NCBI GenBank assembly: GCA_937951895.1
Contig: CALFER010000054.1
Coordinates: 1 to 64,000 of the forward strand
DNA: 64,000 nt
Origin: an uncultured bacterium
GTDB taxonomy: Bacteria > CSSED10-310 > CALFER01
Reading direction: 5' to 3'
Position 1 is the stretch's first letter. The number at the start of each line of letters is the position of its first letter. Of the stretch, positions 1 through 10,300 are shown one piece after another. Position numbers and translations under genes: made by a program. The notes beneath the pieces are model-generated. The model did no database searches and had not been told where the DNA came from. It worked only from the letters and a program-made list of their open reading frames with translations.

Positions 1-100
1 CGAAGTGTCCGTAGAAGCGCGAAGCGCCCCGGACACTGAGCTTGTCGAAGTGTCCGTAGAAGCGCGAAGCGCCCCGGACACTGAGCTTGTCGAAGTGTCC
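1..100. repeat. tandem 45-bp repeat with internal hairpin
   Basis: A 45-bp unit is repeated at 1-45 and 46-90, with the first 10 bases repeated again at 91-100. Each junction forms an inverted repeat, GGACACT / AGTGTCC around the core GAGCTTGTCGA. The core resembles the short palindromic intergenic repeats (CTTCGACAAGCTCAG type) found dispersed in many bacterial genomes. The copies are identical to each other, so they are recent or kept homogeneous. The array may extend beyond the left edge of the window. Confidence 0.9.
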
Positions 101-175
101 CTCACCAACTCCCGCTTTGACGATACTGCGATTTTCATCTAGCATGACGCCTGACTACTCTGCGAGGTCGATCCC

Positions 176-2476
176 ATGCCTGCGAAATCCCGTGTCACTG
201 CCGGACTCATTCTTTGGTATCTGTGTGCTGCCGGCGCAGCGTTCCCTGCTGAACTGTACCGCGATCATACTCTCCTGATGCACGATCCCGGCACTCCTGA
301 CAGGGCGGGGCTCGAGGAACTGGTGTTTCTGAGGGGGATCGGCGAATACTACGAAGTCAGTGCCGCACCATGGATACACCCGGATCAGTACCGCAACATG
401 TTCGCCATGCTGGACGATCGCGGGATCAATATGATCCGCATCTTCGCCTCATCGGGCGATACAGAACTCGAACAGCAGAGCTGGGTCTTCCCGTTTACAT
501 GGGACATGCATGCACAACGTTTCTCACTCGATCAGATCAATCCGCAATATCTCGAACGACTCGAATTGTTTTTACATGCAGCCGAATCCGCATATACCGT
601 GAACTATCTGCCGCAGCCGGGGGGTTCTGTCCGCCGTATCTCCAAAGATCATCAGGTCTTCGTGCTCTTCTCCTTCTTCGATTTCTCTCTGGATCTGGTG
701 CTCCGCTGGGAATACTCCGCCTGGAATCCCCTGAACAACAATCATCCCGATACAACACCGGCCGATTGGTGGAACATGCACGCCATCTTTTATCCGAACG
801 GTTCCCTGAACGAACTTGGTTTATTGCAGAAAGCATTCGTTCAGGATCTGGTCCGGGCGACCCACCACCATCCGAACATCATCTACGAGGTGATCAACAT
901 CCCGAAAAACGGCAACGCGGCGCTGGTTCGGAATTGGGCGGAGGAGGTCATTCGGTGGATCCGGGAAGCCGATCAGCCGAATCGGCATATCATCGGAGTG
1001 ACCGAGTCCACGATACCCGACGTCACGGACGCAGTTTTTTCGATCGATGACGTCGATCTGATCGAGCGACACGATGCGGCCTTCGGGATGAGCGCGATGC
1101 AGACACCGATACCCGAATCGATGTCGTGCGCCCAGAGAGAACTCTGCCGGTTGACGCTCGATGTCGAATCGGCAACTCTGTCGGGTGATTTTTACCAGCA
1201 GTATCTTCCGGATAGCGCTGCTCCCGGGGTTCCTAAAATTCGCCTCGCGGACACCGACAACCTGCACCGGCATCTGGCCGGCAATCAACTCACGCCCTAC
1301 GGACGGGATTTCGACCGGAACTGCGCGCGCTGGGCTCATGTCGCGTTTGTTCATGGCGCGCATTTCAACACCAAGGAATCCGCGCACTACTTCGAGGATC
1401 CGAATGAAACGGACTGTGTGGCCATCGATCCCGGAGACGCCCTGCCCTGCTCGCTATGGTTCGAAAGTCCCGATCTGCAGCCCGGTTTCTGCTCGAATTG
1501 CGACGATTTCTGGTGGGAAATTCCTCAGGACGGCACGGGCAACCGATTCGCCGGATTCGACATCGGACTGGCCGATCAACTCGACGCCATCCCCTCGATC
1601 CATCGTCCCTATGTGCGAATGGCCGGATTCGGTCCATCGCCGCCCCATATCGGCGATGAACTCCGGATCGACCTGCTTCTCGGCAACGTGTACGGTCATG
1701 CAACGGGAAGTGAACTTTACGCATATGCAGGTTTATGGTGGAATCTTCCCCAATCCGGACACATCGATCACATCCCATGGGATTGCTTCGTGCCGATCGG
1801 ATCGATTTTCTCCGAACGGGACGCCAATCGCCATACCGCACGGCTCAGGACCACGTCAGACTGGCCGGTCGACACGCCTCTGTGCTTCGCTTTTGCCGGG
1901 TTCGACTCCGGAGGAAATCTCAGCGACCCCTGGCCGTTTCTCGTTTCTCATCCCGACACGATCTTCATGGATTCCGGTACCGCCTCCAAGTCGGCTGCCC
2001 GGGAGCGGGTGCCCCGACCCGCCATCCGGTACGCCGGTCCCTGTGCCATCCCCCGGACACTGCTGGATTCATGGTCGGGTACACCCCGTTTAAACCGCTC
2101 ACCCGATCCTGTGATCTGTCTGGCCGGCTGGAACTACTCGAATCTTCAGGACAGCCAGGCTACGGGTCTTTTTCAGTGCGCCATCATCATCTATCTGCCG
2201 CAGGAGACCGATTGCGCGGATCCCCATCTCCTCGACGAGATCTCGATCCGGTTCCGCTCCAGTGACGCCGACTCCCCCTGGACCAATCTGTATGCTCCGG
2301 GACAACCCATCGACTGTGTTCCTCAGACAGAAGGCCTTTATGTCGGTATCCAGTTCACCGCCGACATCCATTCGCCTGACGCGGCACTCGAAGCCGGCGC
2401 GTATTGTCTCGAGATGAAAGTCATCAGCCGGGGACTGTCGAGTGCGGTGTGGCCGTATCTGACAATTCCCGGCTGA
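176..2476 (+). CDS. secreted glycosidase-like TIM-barrel protein with degenerate catalytic motif
   Basis: This 766-residue protein starts at an ATG preceded by GAGGT 8 bases upstream. It has a signal peptide (hydrophobic residues 9-24, AFPAE cleavage region). Residues about 45-300 look like a clan-A glycoside hydrolase or mannanase-like barrel: a conserved RGINMIRIF strand near 82-90, and HHPNIIYEV near 231-239. The strand-4 motif normally read as Asn-Glu-Pro is N241-I242-P243, so the usual acid/base Glu is missing. Residues about 535-660 hold a variant of the C-terminal domain shared with other secreted proteins here (AYAGLWWNLP, SDWP, LCFAFAGFDS). The last 100 residues are unassigned. It may be an inactive carbohydrate-binding relative or may use another acid. 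The gene faces the carboxypeptidase gene, 39 bp from its stop. The enzyme family is inferred from motifs only. Confidence 0.7.
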   Translation: MPAKSRVTAGLILWYLCAAGAAFPAELYRDHTLLMHDPGTPDRAGLEELVFLRGIGEYYEVSAAPWIHPDQYRNMFAMLDDRGINMIRIFASSGDTELEQQSWVFPFTWDMHAQRFSLDQINPQYLERLELFLHAAESAYTVNYLPQPGGSVRRISKDHQVFVLFSFFDFSLDLVLRWEYSAWNPLNNNHPDTTPADWWNMHAIFYPNGSLNELGLLQKAFVQDLVRATHHHPNIIYEVINIPKNGNAALVRNWAEEVIRWIREADQPNRHIIGVTESTIPDVTDAVFSIDDVDLIERHDAAFGMSAMQTPIPESMSCAQRELCRLTLDVESATLSGDFYQQYLPDSAAPGVPKIRLADTDNLHRHLAGNQLTPYGRDFDRNCARWAHVAFVHGAHFNTKESAHYFEDPNETDCVAIDPGDALPCSLWFESPDLQPGFCSNCDDFWWEIPQDGTGNRFAGFDIGLADQLDAIPSIHRPYVRMAGFGPSPPHIGDELRIDLLLGNVYGHATGSELYAYAGLWWNLPQSGHIDHIPWDCFVPIGSIFSERDANRHTARLRTTSDWPVDTPLCFAFAGFDSGGNLSDPWPFLVSHPDTIFMDSGTASKSAARERVPRPAIRYAGPCAIPRTLLDSWSGTPRLNRSPDPVICLAGWNYSNLQDSQATGLFQCAIIIYLPQETDCADPHLLDEISIRFRSSDADSPWTNLYAPGQPIDCVPQTEGLYVGIQFTADIHSPDAALEAGAYCLEMKVISRGLSSAVWPYLTIPG

Positions 2477-2515
2477 TGGTCGATGACCGCGTCGGTCTAT
2501 GTGCGAATCACCGGT

Positions 2516-5500
2516 CTATCGATATCCGAAATCCACGAAATCGATATCGCAGGCCAGATCGATCGTGCCCTGAGTCAGGTAACCGAGCCAGAATCGGAGA
2601 TTATCTGCGCTCCCGGTTCCGGATGGCCAGTTGAATGTCAGAACGGTCTCCTGCCGGTCGAAGCCGGATTCGATCGATCGCGCGGTAAAGTCACCCGTCT
2701 GATTCCAGCTGGGATGGAAGAAGTAGCTTCCGTAAACATCCAGAATCAGATACTGGTCGACCGATACCGTTGCCGGTGTCGTATTTGTCAGGTGGATCTC
2801 CAGCAGGAATGGTTCTCCGGATTCGAAAATCGAGTCATTCAGCATGAGATCCGCCCGGAATTCTTCCGCACCCGGTGTCGGCGTCATGGTCGGTTCGGAG
2901 TTGGTCGTCGGCGTGGATGTGGGTTCGGGTGGAACGGTCGGTGTCGCAGTCGGATCCGTCGGCGAGGTGGGAGTGGGTGTCGACGTCGGAGGCAGGGTCG
3001 GCGTGATCGTCGGAGTCGGAGTCCGGGTCGGAGTCATTGTAAAAGGTGAGGTGGGCGTGCGGGTCGGTGTGAATGTCGCCGGAGATGTCGGCGTGCGCGT
3101 GGGGGTGATGGTCGGTGTATTCGTTGGTGGCGCGGGGGTCGGTGTATTGACCGGTTCACCGCTCTCAGCCCAGATTTCGACGTCATCGATGTTCCATCCG
3201 CTGTACACGACCGAACTGTCACTCGTCCCCATCGTCCATCTCAGCCAGACAACCGGCTGTCCGTCGGCATACGACGAAATGTCGTATGTCTGCTGGCTCC
3301 AGGAGGTCTCGTTCAAGGTCGAACCGGCATGGCTCCAGATCGTCGTCCAGGTCGACCCGTTCGTCGAAATCTTGAATGCCGCGTGATCATACGACGCGCT
3401 CTCGACGCCGAGCCATCTGTAGAAGCGCACCTCGACCGCGCTCAGATACGAACAGTCAATCGCGGCCGTCGTGAGATTCTTCTCCGTCATGCTGTTCTCA
3501 TACGTTCCATTCAGATTGTAACCATAGACATTCGTTCCCGTGAATCCGTTCTGAGGATCTCCGCCGGATCCGGCCGGATCGCCCCACGCCCAGTTCGGTT
3601 CGGCGGTCCATCCCGGATTGACATCCATATCCCAGATGTACCGGCGGGCGAATGTCGAGGCGGTCACCTCCTGAACGAACGTGTCGCTGTTCGTGTATCC
3701 ATCCGCCGCGATATCGAGCGTGAATGTGACGAGAGTCGGGTCGGGAATGGAGGAACTGATCGTCACGGTGAAATTCGGAGTGAGGCTCGCGCCGGTGTTT
3801 CCTCCCGCGATATCCGGAAATTCAGCTTCGTTGTCTGAAATCGTGACATAAGACGGTTGATTGGACGAGAGCATCGCGCTGACGCCGGTCGCCAATCCGT
3901 TGCCCGGGTTCATGAGTGTGATCATGAGTTGCGCGGTTTCGCCCGGGTCCAGAATGCCGTCCGCATCACCCCGTTCGGGATCGATGACGATCGCGGAACT
4001 GAATTCGAGCGTCGGAGCGACAACCATCGCCGGGAACGTCGTGAATCCCCCGGAAGCGCTCGTGACCCAGTCCAGACGGAACGGAATGGTCTCACCGTCA
4101 ATGGCTTCCGGTGACACATCGAACACGAAGGCACTTGTCGATGCTCCGGTGCCGTTATGCGGAATATCAGGGAAACCGGCACCCGGTGTCGTGATCTGGA
4201 TATGGGGGTTGGTCGTGGACAGCGTCCCTGAAATCCCTGTGCCGTCAGTGCCTGTGTTTTCGAGCGAAACGGTCAGGGCAATCGTTTCTCCCGCATTGAT
4301 CTGACCGTCATTGTTGCCGGTGGAATCATCGATCGACATATCGAAGTAACGCAGATTCGGCACGGTTGGAGGCAGGGCGTAGCCGCAGATTGAGATATCA
4401 TCGATGTAAAAACCGAATTCCGTGACACTCCCGTCCGAAATCAGCTTCCAGCGCACATACACCGTGCTCTGACCATCCGCAACACTTGAAATATCATACC
4501 GCTTCTCACTCCAGGCGTTATCCATCGCATACCCGCTCCAGACGGTCGTCCAGTTCGTATTGTCGCTGGATACCTGAACCGAAGCGGTATCGTAACCCGA
4601 TTCGTTCTGCAGCCAGCGCCAGAACACGAGTTCCGTCTGGCTGACCGCCGAGCAATCGAAGGGGGTCGATGTCAGCATGAAATTGCCGCTGTTGCCGTAA
4701 TCGCCGCTCAGATTGGTACCGTACAGGTTCGTGCCGGTGTGCGGTGCGCTCGGTCCGGCCGACGGAGCGCCGAACGCCCATCCACCGGTTCCGGTGTTCT
4801 GAATCGTGTATCCCGGATCAGTATCCAGCAACTCCTCGACAACCGGACATGTATAGACAAAATTACTGATTTTCTCGACGATCGTCCCCTGATCGGCGCA
4901 CAGCGTCTGATCGGCATCGATCGACACATTGAACGTCACGATGTGCTCGGATGGACACAGATTCGACACGCTCACGATGAAATGCGGATCGATCGACCCT
5001 CCGGATGAACCGCCGGGAATACTTCCGAATTGCGCCTGACCGTCGATGATCGTGACGAAAGGATCACTACATGTCAGGGTGGCCGTGACATTGGTCGTGT
5101 TGCCGACCGACAGCAGGAATGTTTCGATGTTGACGGTTTCCCCCGGGTCGATCACTTCGTCCTGATCACCACTCAAGTCAATCACGTTGTGTCCGGACAC
5201 GTACAGACCGAAGCTTCCGTTCGGCACGAGCGGCACATCCAGTGTGAGGCGTTCATTCATTGCGGAAAAGGGGATCGTCACGGAGGCGTAACCGGGCGCC
5301 GATACCTGGAGGTGGTAATCGCCCGCGAGCAGCAATCGGTTGTAGCGGCCGAACGGGTCCGTCACCCGGGGCGCTTCATCCGCCGTGAGCGGCAGTTCCT
5401 GGATCGAGACCGTTGCGCCGGAGATGGGAGCACCGGTGCAGGCGTCGGTCACCAGCCCCGTGATGCCGGAACCTTCCACGCGGCCCAAAAGATACTTCCA

Positions 5501-6658
5501 GCCCGGCCGCATACGCTCGACGGTCACATCCCGCCAGGTGCTATAGTCCGGGAGGAATCCCTGCGAGATATTGTTCATTTCGATGACGAACGGAATTGTT
5601 CCGAGCTGAGCGTAATACCAGTCGACATCGCCGCCATCGACCGAATACAGCAACTCCCAGGCGGTTCCCGGATCGTAACCCATCTCGCCGTTGTCCCGTT
5701 CGAGTCGCGAGCCGAGTTCCGCTCCGACGGTCGAGATCATCTCGTGTTCAGGAGTTGTAGCACCATCGCACCCGTACGGATAGATGACGATTTCGGAGTA
5801 GGTGTGAAACGACAGATCGATAATGGGTCGGATCCCGGTGGCGAAATCGATCATATGTTCCACGCACAGCGAATCGGCGGGCACTGCGCCGCGATAGGTG
5901 TCGCTGCACGGATCTCCGGAACTCCCGTTGCACGTCCCCCAGTACTGCGGGTAATCACGGTTGGGATCGATCCCGAGGCAACTGCTGCCGGGGTTGACGT
6001 GCCGATCCTTCCGCCAGTCATCGTCATTGGAAAAAACCCAGTTGATTCCATCCACATTCACCTGCGGAATGACCCAGATCTCGAGTGTATCGATGTAATG
6101 GGTCAGTTCCGGATCGGCGCCGTATCCCGCGCAGAGCTGCTCGATGATGTCGCGGCAGACTTCCGTGCACATGACTTCGCGGGCGTGATGCTGTCCGTTG
6201 AACAGAACGACCGGCTCGTCTTCATCGACTCCGGGATTGTCCGAAATTTTCATCGCCCAGATCGGTCGTGCCTCTTCCGACTGGCCGATCGAAACCAGTT
6301 CGGTGATGGCGGGATATTGCGTATGGAGTGCCGTGAGATGCGCGGCGTTTTCATCCGGAGTCATGTATTCCGGATCGACGCGCTGCTCATCCATCTCGGC
6401 CGGGGTCCTCAGAACCTGAACCGGATACTCAGCCGCAATCCGCCGGTAATCCGCTTCGGAAACGATCAGATCGATTGCCTTTGTCCGGATATCCACGCCG
6501 GTGATGTCATAGTGATGCACTTGGTTGAATTCGATCATGGCCGACTTGAAGTCGGAGGGGTGAACGCGCAGGTGATAGGAATCCCCCGCACTCGCCGGCG
6601 TCACGCTCCAGAACGCGCATGCCAGCATCGTCAACGAAATGATCCGTAACATTCTCAT
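2516..6658 (-). CDS. large secreted M14 zinc carboxypeptidase
   Basis: A 1380-residue exported protein. It has a signal peptide (residues 1-24, cleavage near ASAG). A propeptide-like segment (about 25-95) precedes an M14 carboxypeptidase T-like domain (about 100-400). Visible catalytic features are the zinc ligands H158 and E161 in HHARE, the third ligand H285 in SFHTYSE, the substrate-binding DPNRDY (231-236) and the catalytic E360 in FVIEMN. A carboxypeptidase-regulatory-like beta-sandwich follows (about 395-480, GLVTDACTGAPISGATV). Further repeats of CARDB or Ig-like type come next, with two jelly-roll-like modules (each with a YGxNLxGxY motif and DISSxADGQ). Residues 1168-1266 are a Thr/Pro-rich linker, and 1267-1380 carry the shared PSW domain (LDVYGSYFFHPSW). 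The likely role is extracellular peptide degradation; specificity cannot be read. The start could also be the Met at residue 3. Confidence 0.88.
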   Translation of the reverse strand: MRMLRIISLTMLACAFWSVTPASAGDSYHLRVHPSDFKSAMIEFNQVHHYDITGVDIRTKAIDLIVSEADYRRIAAEYPVQVLRTPAEMDEQRVDPEYMTPDENAAHLTALHTQYPAITELVSIGQSEEARPIWAMKISDNPGVDEDEPVVLFNGQHHAREVMCTEVCRDIIEQLCAGYGADPELTHYIDTLEIWVIPQVNVDGINWVFSNDDDWRKDRHVNPGSSCLGIDPNRDYPQYWGTCNGSSGDPCSDTYRGAVPADSLCVEHMIDFATGIRPIIDLSFHTYSEIVIYPYGCDGATTPEHEMISTVGAELGSRLERDNGEMGYDPGTAWELLYSVDGGDVDWYYAQLGTIPFVIEMNNISQGFLPDYSTWRDVTVERMRPGWKYLLGRVEGSGITGLVTDACTGAPISGATVSIQELPLTADEAPRVTDPFGRYNRLLLAGDYHLQVSAPGYASVTIPFSAMNERLTLDVPLVPNGSFGLYVSGHNVIDLSGDQDEVIDPGETVNIETFLLSVGNTTNVTATLTCSDPFVTIIDGQAQFGSIPGGSSGGSIDPHFIVSVSNLCPSEHIVTFNVSIDADQTLCADQGTIVEKISNFVYTCPVVEELLDTDPGYTIQNTGTGGWAFGAPSAGPSAPHTGTNLYGTNLSGDYGNSGNFMLTSTPFDCSAVSQTELVFWRWLQNESGYDTASVQVSSDNTNWTTVWSGYAMDNAWSEKRYDISSVADGQSTVYVRWKLISDGSVTEFGFYIDDISICGYALPPTVPNLRYFDMSIDDSTGNNDGQINAGETIALTVSLENTGTDGTGISGTLSTTNPHIQITTPGAGFPDIPHNGTGASTSAFVFDVSPEAIDGETIPFRLDWVTSASGGFTTFPAMVVAPTLEFSSAIVIDPERGDADGILDPGETAQLMITLMNPGNGLATGVSAMLSSNQPSYVTISDNEAEFPDIAGGNTGASLTPNFTVTISSSIPDPTLVTFTLDIAADGYTNSDTFVQEVTASTFARRYIWDMDVNPGWTAEPNWAWGDPAGSGGDPQNGFTGTNVYGYNLNGTYENSMTEKNLTTAAIDCSYLSAVEVRFYRWLGVESASYDHAAFKISTNGSTWTTIWSHAGSTLNETSWSQQTYDISSYADGQPVVWLRWTMGTSDSSVVYSGWNIDDVEIWAESGEPVNTPTPAPPTNTPTITPTRTPTSPATFTPTRTPTSPFTMTPTRTPTPTITPTLPPTSTPTPTSPTDPTATPTVPPEPTSTPTTNSEPTMTPTPGAEEFRADLMLNDSIFESGEPFLLEIHLTNTTPATVSVDQYLILDVYGSYFFHPSWNQTGDFTARSIESGFDRQETVLTFNWPSGTGSADNLRFWLGYLTQGTIDLACDIDFVDFGYR

Positions 6659-6767
6659 GAATCAACCCGCCTTTCCTTGAATTGCTCTCGTCGTAAACCC
6701 CGAATCCGTCCACCGGACAGACTCATCCGGCCGTTTCCACTCGCAAAAATCATGCCTTGACGCCTGT

Positions 6768-7244
6768 TCAGATCGGTTCGACGATGACGCCGACACACAC
6801 AGGTTCGTCCTCTCCCTTGAAGATGGGATGCACGGACATCCGGAATGCGCGGTTCGGTTTGTCCGTTTCGGGCTGTCCCGGCGACTCGATGAGAGTATTG
6901 ACGGAAGCCACTCCCGTTTTGAACACCGATCGGATGATGGGCAGGGACAACCGCGCCGCGATCGGGTTGACCTCCTGAATGCTCCGCCCGATATGCTCGT
7001 ACATCGGCCGCTGGTTCAGGTCGGCGAGGGGGGGATTGACCGCGAGATACTGGTAGGATCTGTCCAGGATCGCCATACCGATGGGGGCGTGGTAGAAAAA
7101 CAGGTCGAAACGTTCCTGGATTTCCTGTATCTCGGGGAAGTTCTCCTCCGCGTGCGCATCACGCTGCCCCAGCATCGCCAGCTCGGTTTTCAACCGATTG
7201 ATCTGCAAAATCAACTCTCGCTTGGTACGCTTCGACAGATTCAT
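6768..7244 (-). CDS. small PAS-domain protein
   Basis: A 158-residue cytoplasmic protein: an N-terminal coiled coil (about 1-50, rich in Lys/Glu/Leu) and one PAS domain (about 45-158, FFYHAPIGMAILDRSYQYLAVN and a closing VGVIVEPI strand). There is no kinase, receiver or HTH. I chose the ATG at 7244 because GAGGGGG lies 5 bases upstream; an in-frame GTG at 7250 directly abuts that sequence. The gene is divergent from the Ser/Thr kinase at 7384, so it may be a sensory or scaffold partner of that kinase. This is inference from position only. Confidence 0.75.
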   Translation of the reverse strand: MNLSKRTKRELILQINRLKTELAMLGQRDAHAEENFPEIQEIQERFDLFFYHAPIGMAILDRSYQYLAVNPPLADLNQRPMYEHIGRSIQEVNPIAARLSLPIIRSVFKTGVASVNTLIESPGQPETDKPNRAFRMSVHPIFKGEDEPVCVGVIVEPI

Positions 7245-7314
7245 GGCCACCCCCTCGTGAAATCAGATGGATTATATCCGATCCTTCCTCGACTTGAAAT
7301 GCGGAAATAGCCTT

Positions 7315-7363
7315 TTGACCGGAATTCCGTCATACTGTAAGAAACCCCTGCCGGGAAGGCAGG
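7315..7363 (+). promoter_or_regulatory. possible promoter and leader hairpin of the Ser/Thr kinase gene
   Basis: TTGACC (7315-7320) is followed after 17 bases by TAAGAA (7338-7343), a weak -35/-10 pair. Directly after it, CCTGCC-GGGAA-GGCAGG (7347-7363) forms a perfect 6-bp stem just before the ribosome binding site GGGGGAG (7371-7377). The hairpin is certain as sequence; the promoter is a guess. Confidence 0.35.
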
Positions 7364-7383
7364 TCAACCTGGGGGAGATTGAG

Positions 7384-10300
7384 ATGCCCGGAGAATCGAA
7401 CCCGCAACCCACCCGGATCGGCCCTTACCGGATCATCGAGATGCTGGGGCGCGGCGGTATGGGAACGGTCTACCGAGCCATGGATACACGATCATCCGCC
7501 GTCGTCGCCCTGAAAACCGTCCACATCCCCCAGGCGGGGCAAGTCACGGGAATCCGGCGCGAAATCCGGGCGCTCGCACGGATCCACCACCCCGGGGTCG
7601 TCCGGATCCGCGAGGAAGGTCTCGATTCCGGCATCCCCTTCTTCGTCATGGACTTTCTCGAAGGGATCACCCTTCGTCAATACGGCTCGGATTTCGTCTG
7701 GGGCATCTCCGATTTTTCGACACAATGGAACACCGATATCCTCGATCATACGGTCTGGCGCCGTCCGTCCGCATCCGCGCCCATTCAACTGACGGAGAAG
7801 CGCGATGGCCCCGAAACAACCGCGGAAACCTCATCCGATATCGACACCGATCCCGGCGGCGCGACGACCGGCTACATTCCCCGGCAACCCTCGATCGTTC
7901 CCGCCGCCAACGGATCGCTCGACGCCGTCCTGAACATCATCCTGCGCCTGTGCCACACACTGGCCTACCTGCATGGCGAGGGGATCGTGCATGGCGATCT
8001 GAAGCCCGAGAACATCCTGATCCGGCCGGATGGATTCCCGGTCATTTTTGATTTCGGGATGGCGCATCACGTCTGGCGGGACATGAGCCGGGAGTTGCTC
8101 TCGAGCAGCATGATGACGGGCGGGACCGCCGCCTACATCGCTCCGGAAGTGCTGCAAGGTGAGCCGATCGACGCGCGCGCCGACCTGTATTCAATGGGGT
8201 GCATCATGTTCGAGATGCTGACGGGATCCTTCCCTTTCCAGGGAGAGGACGCCCGCCAGGTCATGCTCGCGCGCCTCGAACACACCCCGCCCCTACCCTC
8301 CACCCTGGCCTCCGGAATCCCTCCGGAACTCGACTCGCTCATCCTCGGCCTTCTGACACCTCAACCGGAAAAACGGATCGGTCATGCGGATGACATCGGA
8401 TCGACACTTGCAATGCTGGGCGCACGCGTGCCTGATTCGATCGCTCTTCCTGCCTGCAAGCCCTATCTGTATCGGCCGCGATTCGCCGGACGGGGGGCCC
8501 TCGTCGAGTCACTCGATGCGGCATTGAACGACACGCTGGACAGCAAGGGACACGTCGTGTTTCTCAGGGGTGAAAGCGGCATCGGGAAGACCCGGATCCT
8601 GATGCATCTCGCTTCGATCGCACGCCGAAAGAGGATGCAGGTGATTTCGAGCGATTGCGGGCCATCCGGTTCGACGGTCCAACCGGACGCCGGTGAGGTC
8701 ATTCCGTCGCTCTTCGCGTTCCGCTCGATGCTCGATACGATCGTCCAGCATTGTCGGCGTGAGGGCGAGGACGAGGCGAGGCGGATTTTCGGGAAACACC
8801 CGTCGATTCTGGGTTTGTTTGAACCGGGCATTCTGACGCTGCCCGGCATTGACGCGTCTCCGGTGCCCCCGGGTCTGTCGAGTGCTTCGATCCATCTCCA
8901 GCTTCTCTCCACGCTCTCCAATGCATTGATCCAGTTCGCGGTGTCCCGCCCCGTGCTGCTCATCCTGGATGACGTGCAGATCGCCGATGAACTCACCATC
9001 GCGTTTCTGGAATTCTTCATCCGGATCGGCCATTACCGCCAGTCCCGGATCATGATTCTCGCGGCATGCCGATCGGAGGAGATGACGCTGCGTATCGAAC
9101 GCCTCGGGAAAGCACCCGGTGTGATCGATTACGAAATCGGACATCTTTCGGAAATCGAAGCCGGCCTGATCATCGCGGATATGCTGGGTGTTCAGTCATC
9201 GTCTCCGGCTTTCGTCAAGTATGTGACGGAGTTTGCCGAGGGCAATCCGTTTTTCATCGCGGAGTATCTCAGGGCAGCCGTGTCGGAGGGGCTTTTATTC
9301 CGCGGGAAGATGGGAACCTGGCAGTTTTCTGACGACAGCGATCATGTGATGACAATGGAGGATTTCGATGCAATCCCGTTGCCGATCGCCCTCGTCGATC
9401 TCGTCAACCGACGCCTCCATGAACTGACTCCGATGGAAACGCAGATCGTGTCGTCGGCCGCTGTCATCGGAAATGAATTTCCCCTGCTGCTGCTCTGGAG
9501 CGTGCTGCCCTTCACGGATCCGATGCTCGATGCGCTCGACTCGCTGATCCGACGCCAGGTGTTCCTTGAAAGCGAGCCCGGAACGATCCGGTTCGTGCAT
9601 ACGAAACTGAGAAAGGCGGCATATGATCTGATCGCGGGTGCCGAGCAGAAGCGATTGCACCGGCTGTGCGCGGAAACGATCGAGCAGATTTATCCGAACG
9701 AGATCGATCTTCATCTGAGTCATCTGGCGAGGCACTGGGAATCCGCGGGTGAACTTGAAAAGGCGGTAGGGAGTTATCACCGGATCGCTCGGGTGGCGGT
9801 CGACCGGCATGCGCTTGCCGAGGCGGAAAAGGCATTCGACGCGTGCCTCCGGCTGGATCGATCGGACAGTCAAAACACCGGAATCATTCTGCTGGAGTTT
9901 TCCGATATGATCCTGACCGTGCAGGGACGTTTCAGCGAGGCTCTGGACCACACCCTGCATGCTCTGGATATCGCGGTTCAAACCGGTGATCGACTCCTCG
10001 AAGGCCATTGTCACAAGAGTCTCACCTCCATTTACCGACTGCTCGGACACCTCGCGGAATCGGAAAAGGAGGCCGAATCCGCCCTGGCGATTTTCAGGGA
10101 ACTCGGTGCCCGGGAACTCGAAGGTCGAGCGATTATGAATCTGGCCGGATCGCATTTCAACCGCGGGAAACTGAACGAAGCTCGATCCGCCTGTGAAGAA
10201 GCCGCACAGATCTTCCGGGAACTGGATCTGCCTGCCGCGGAAGCGCTGGCAATCGGCAACATGGCACCGATTCTGTTCATGCAGGGCGAACAGGGACGGG

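Noticed and set aside
5030..6649. Plus-strand open frame of about 539 codons opposite the carboxypeptidase catalytic domain
   Set aside because: Antisense to the zinc-binding domain; no motif support.
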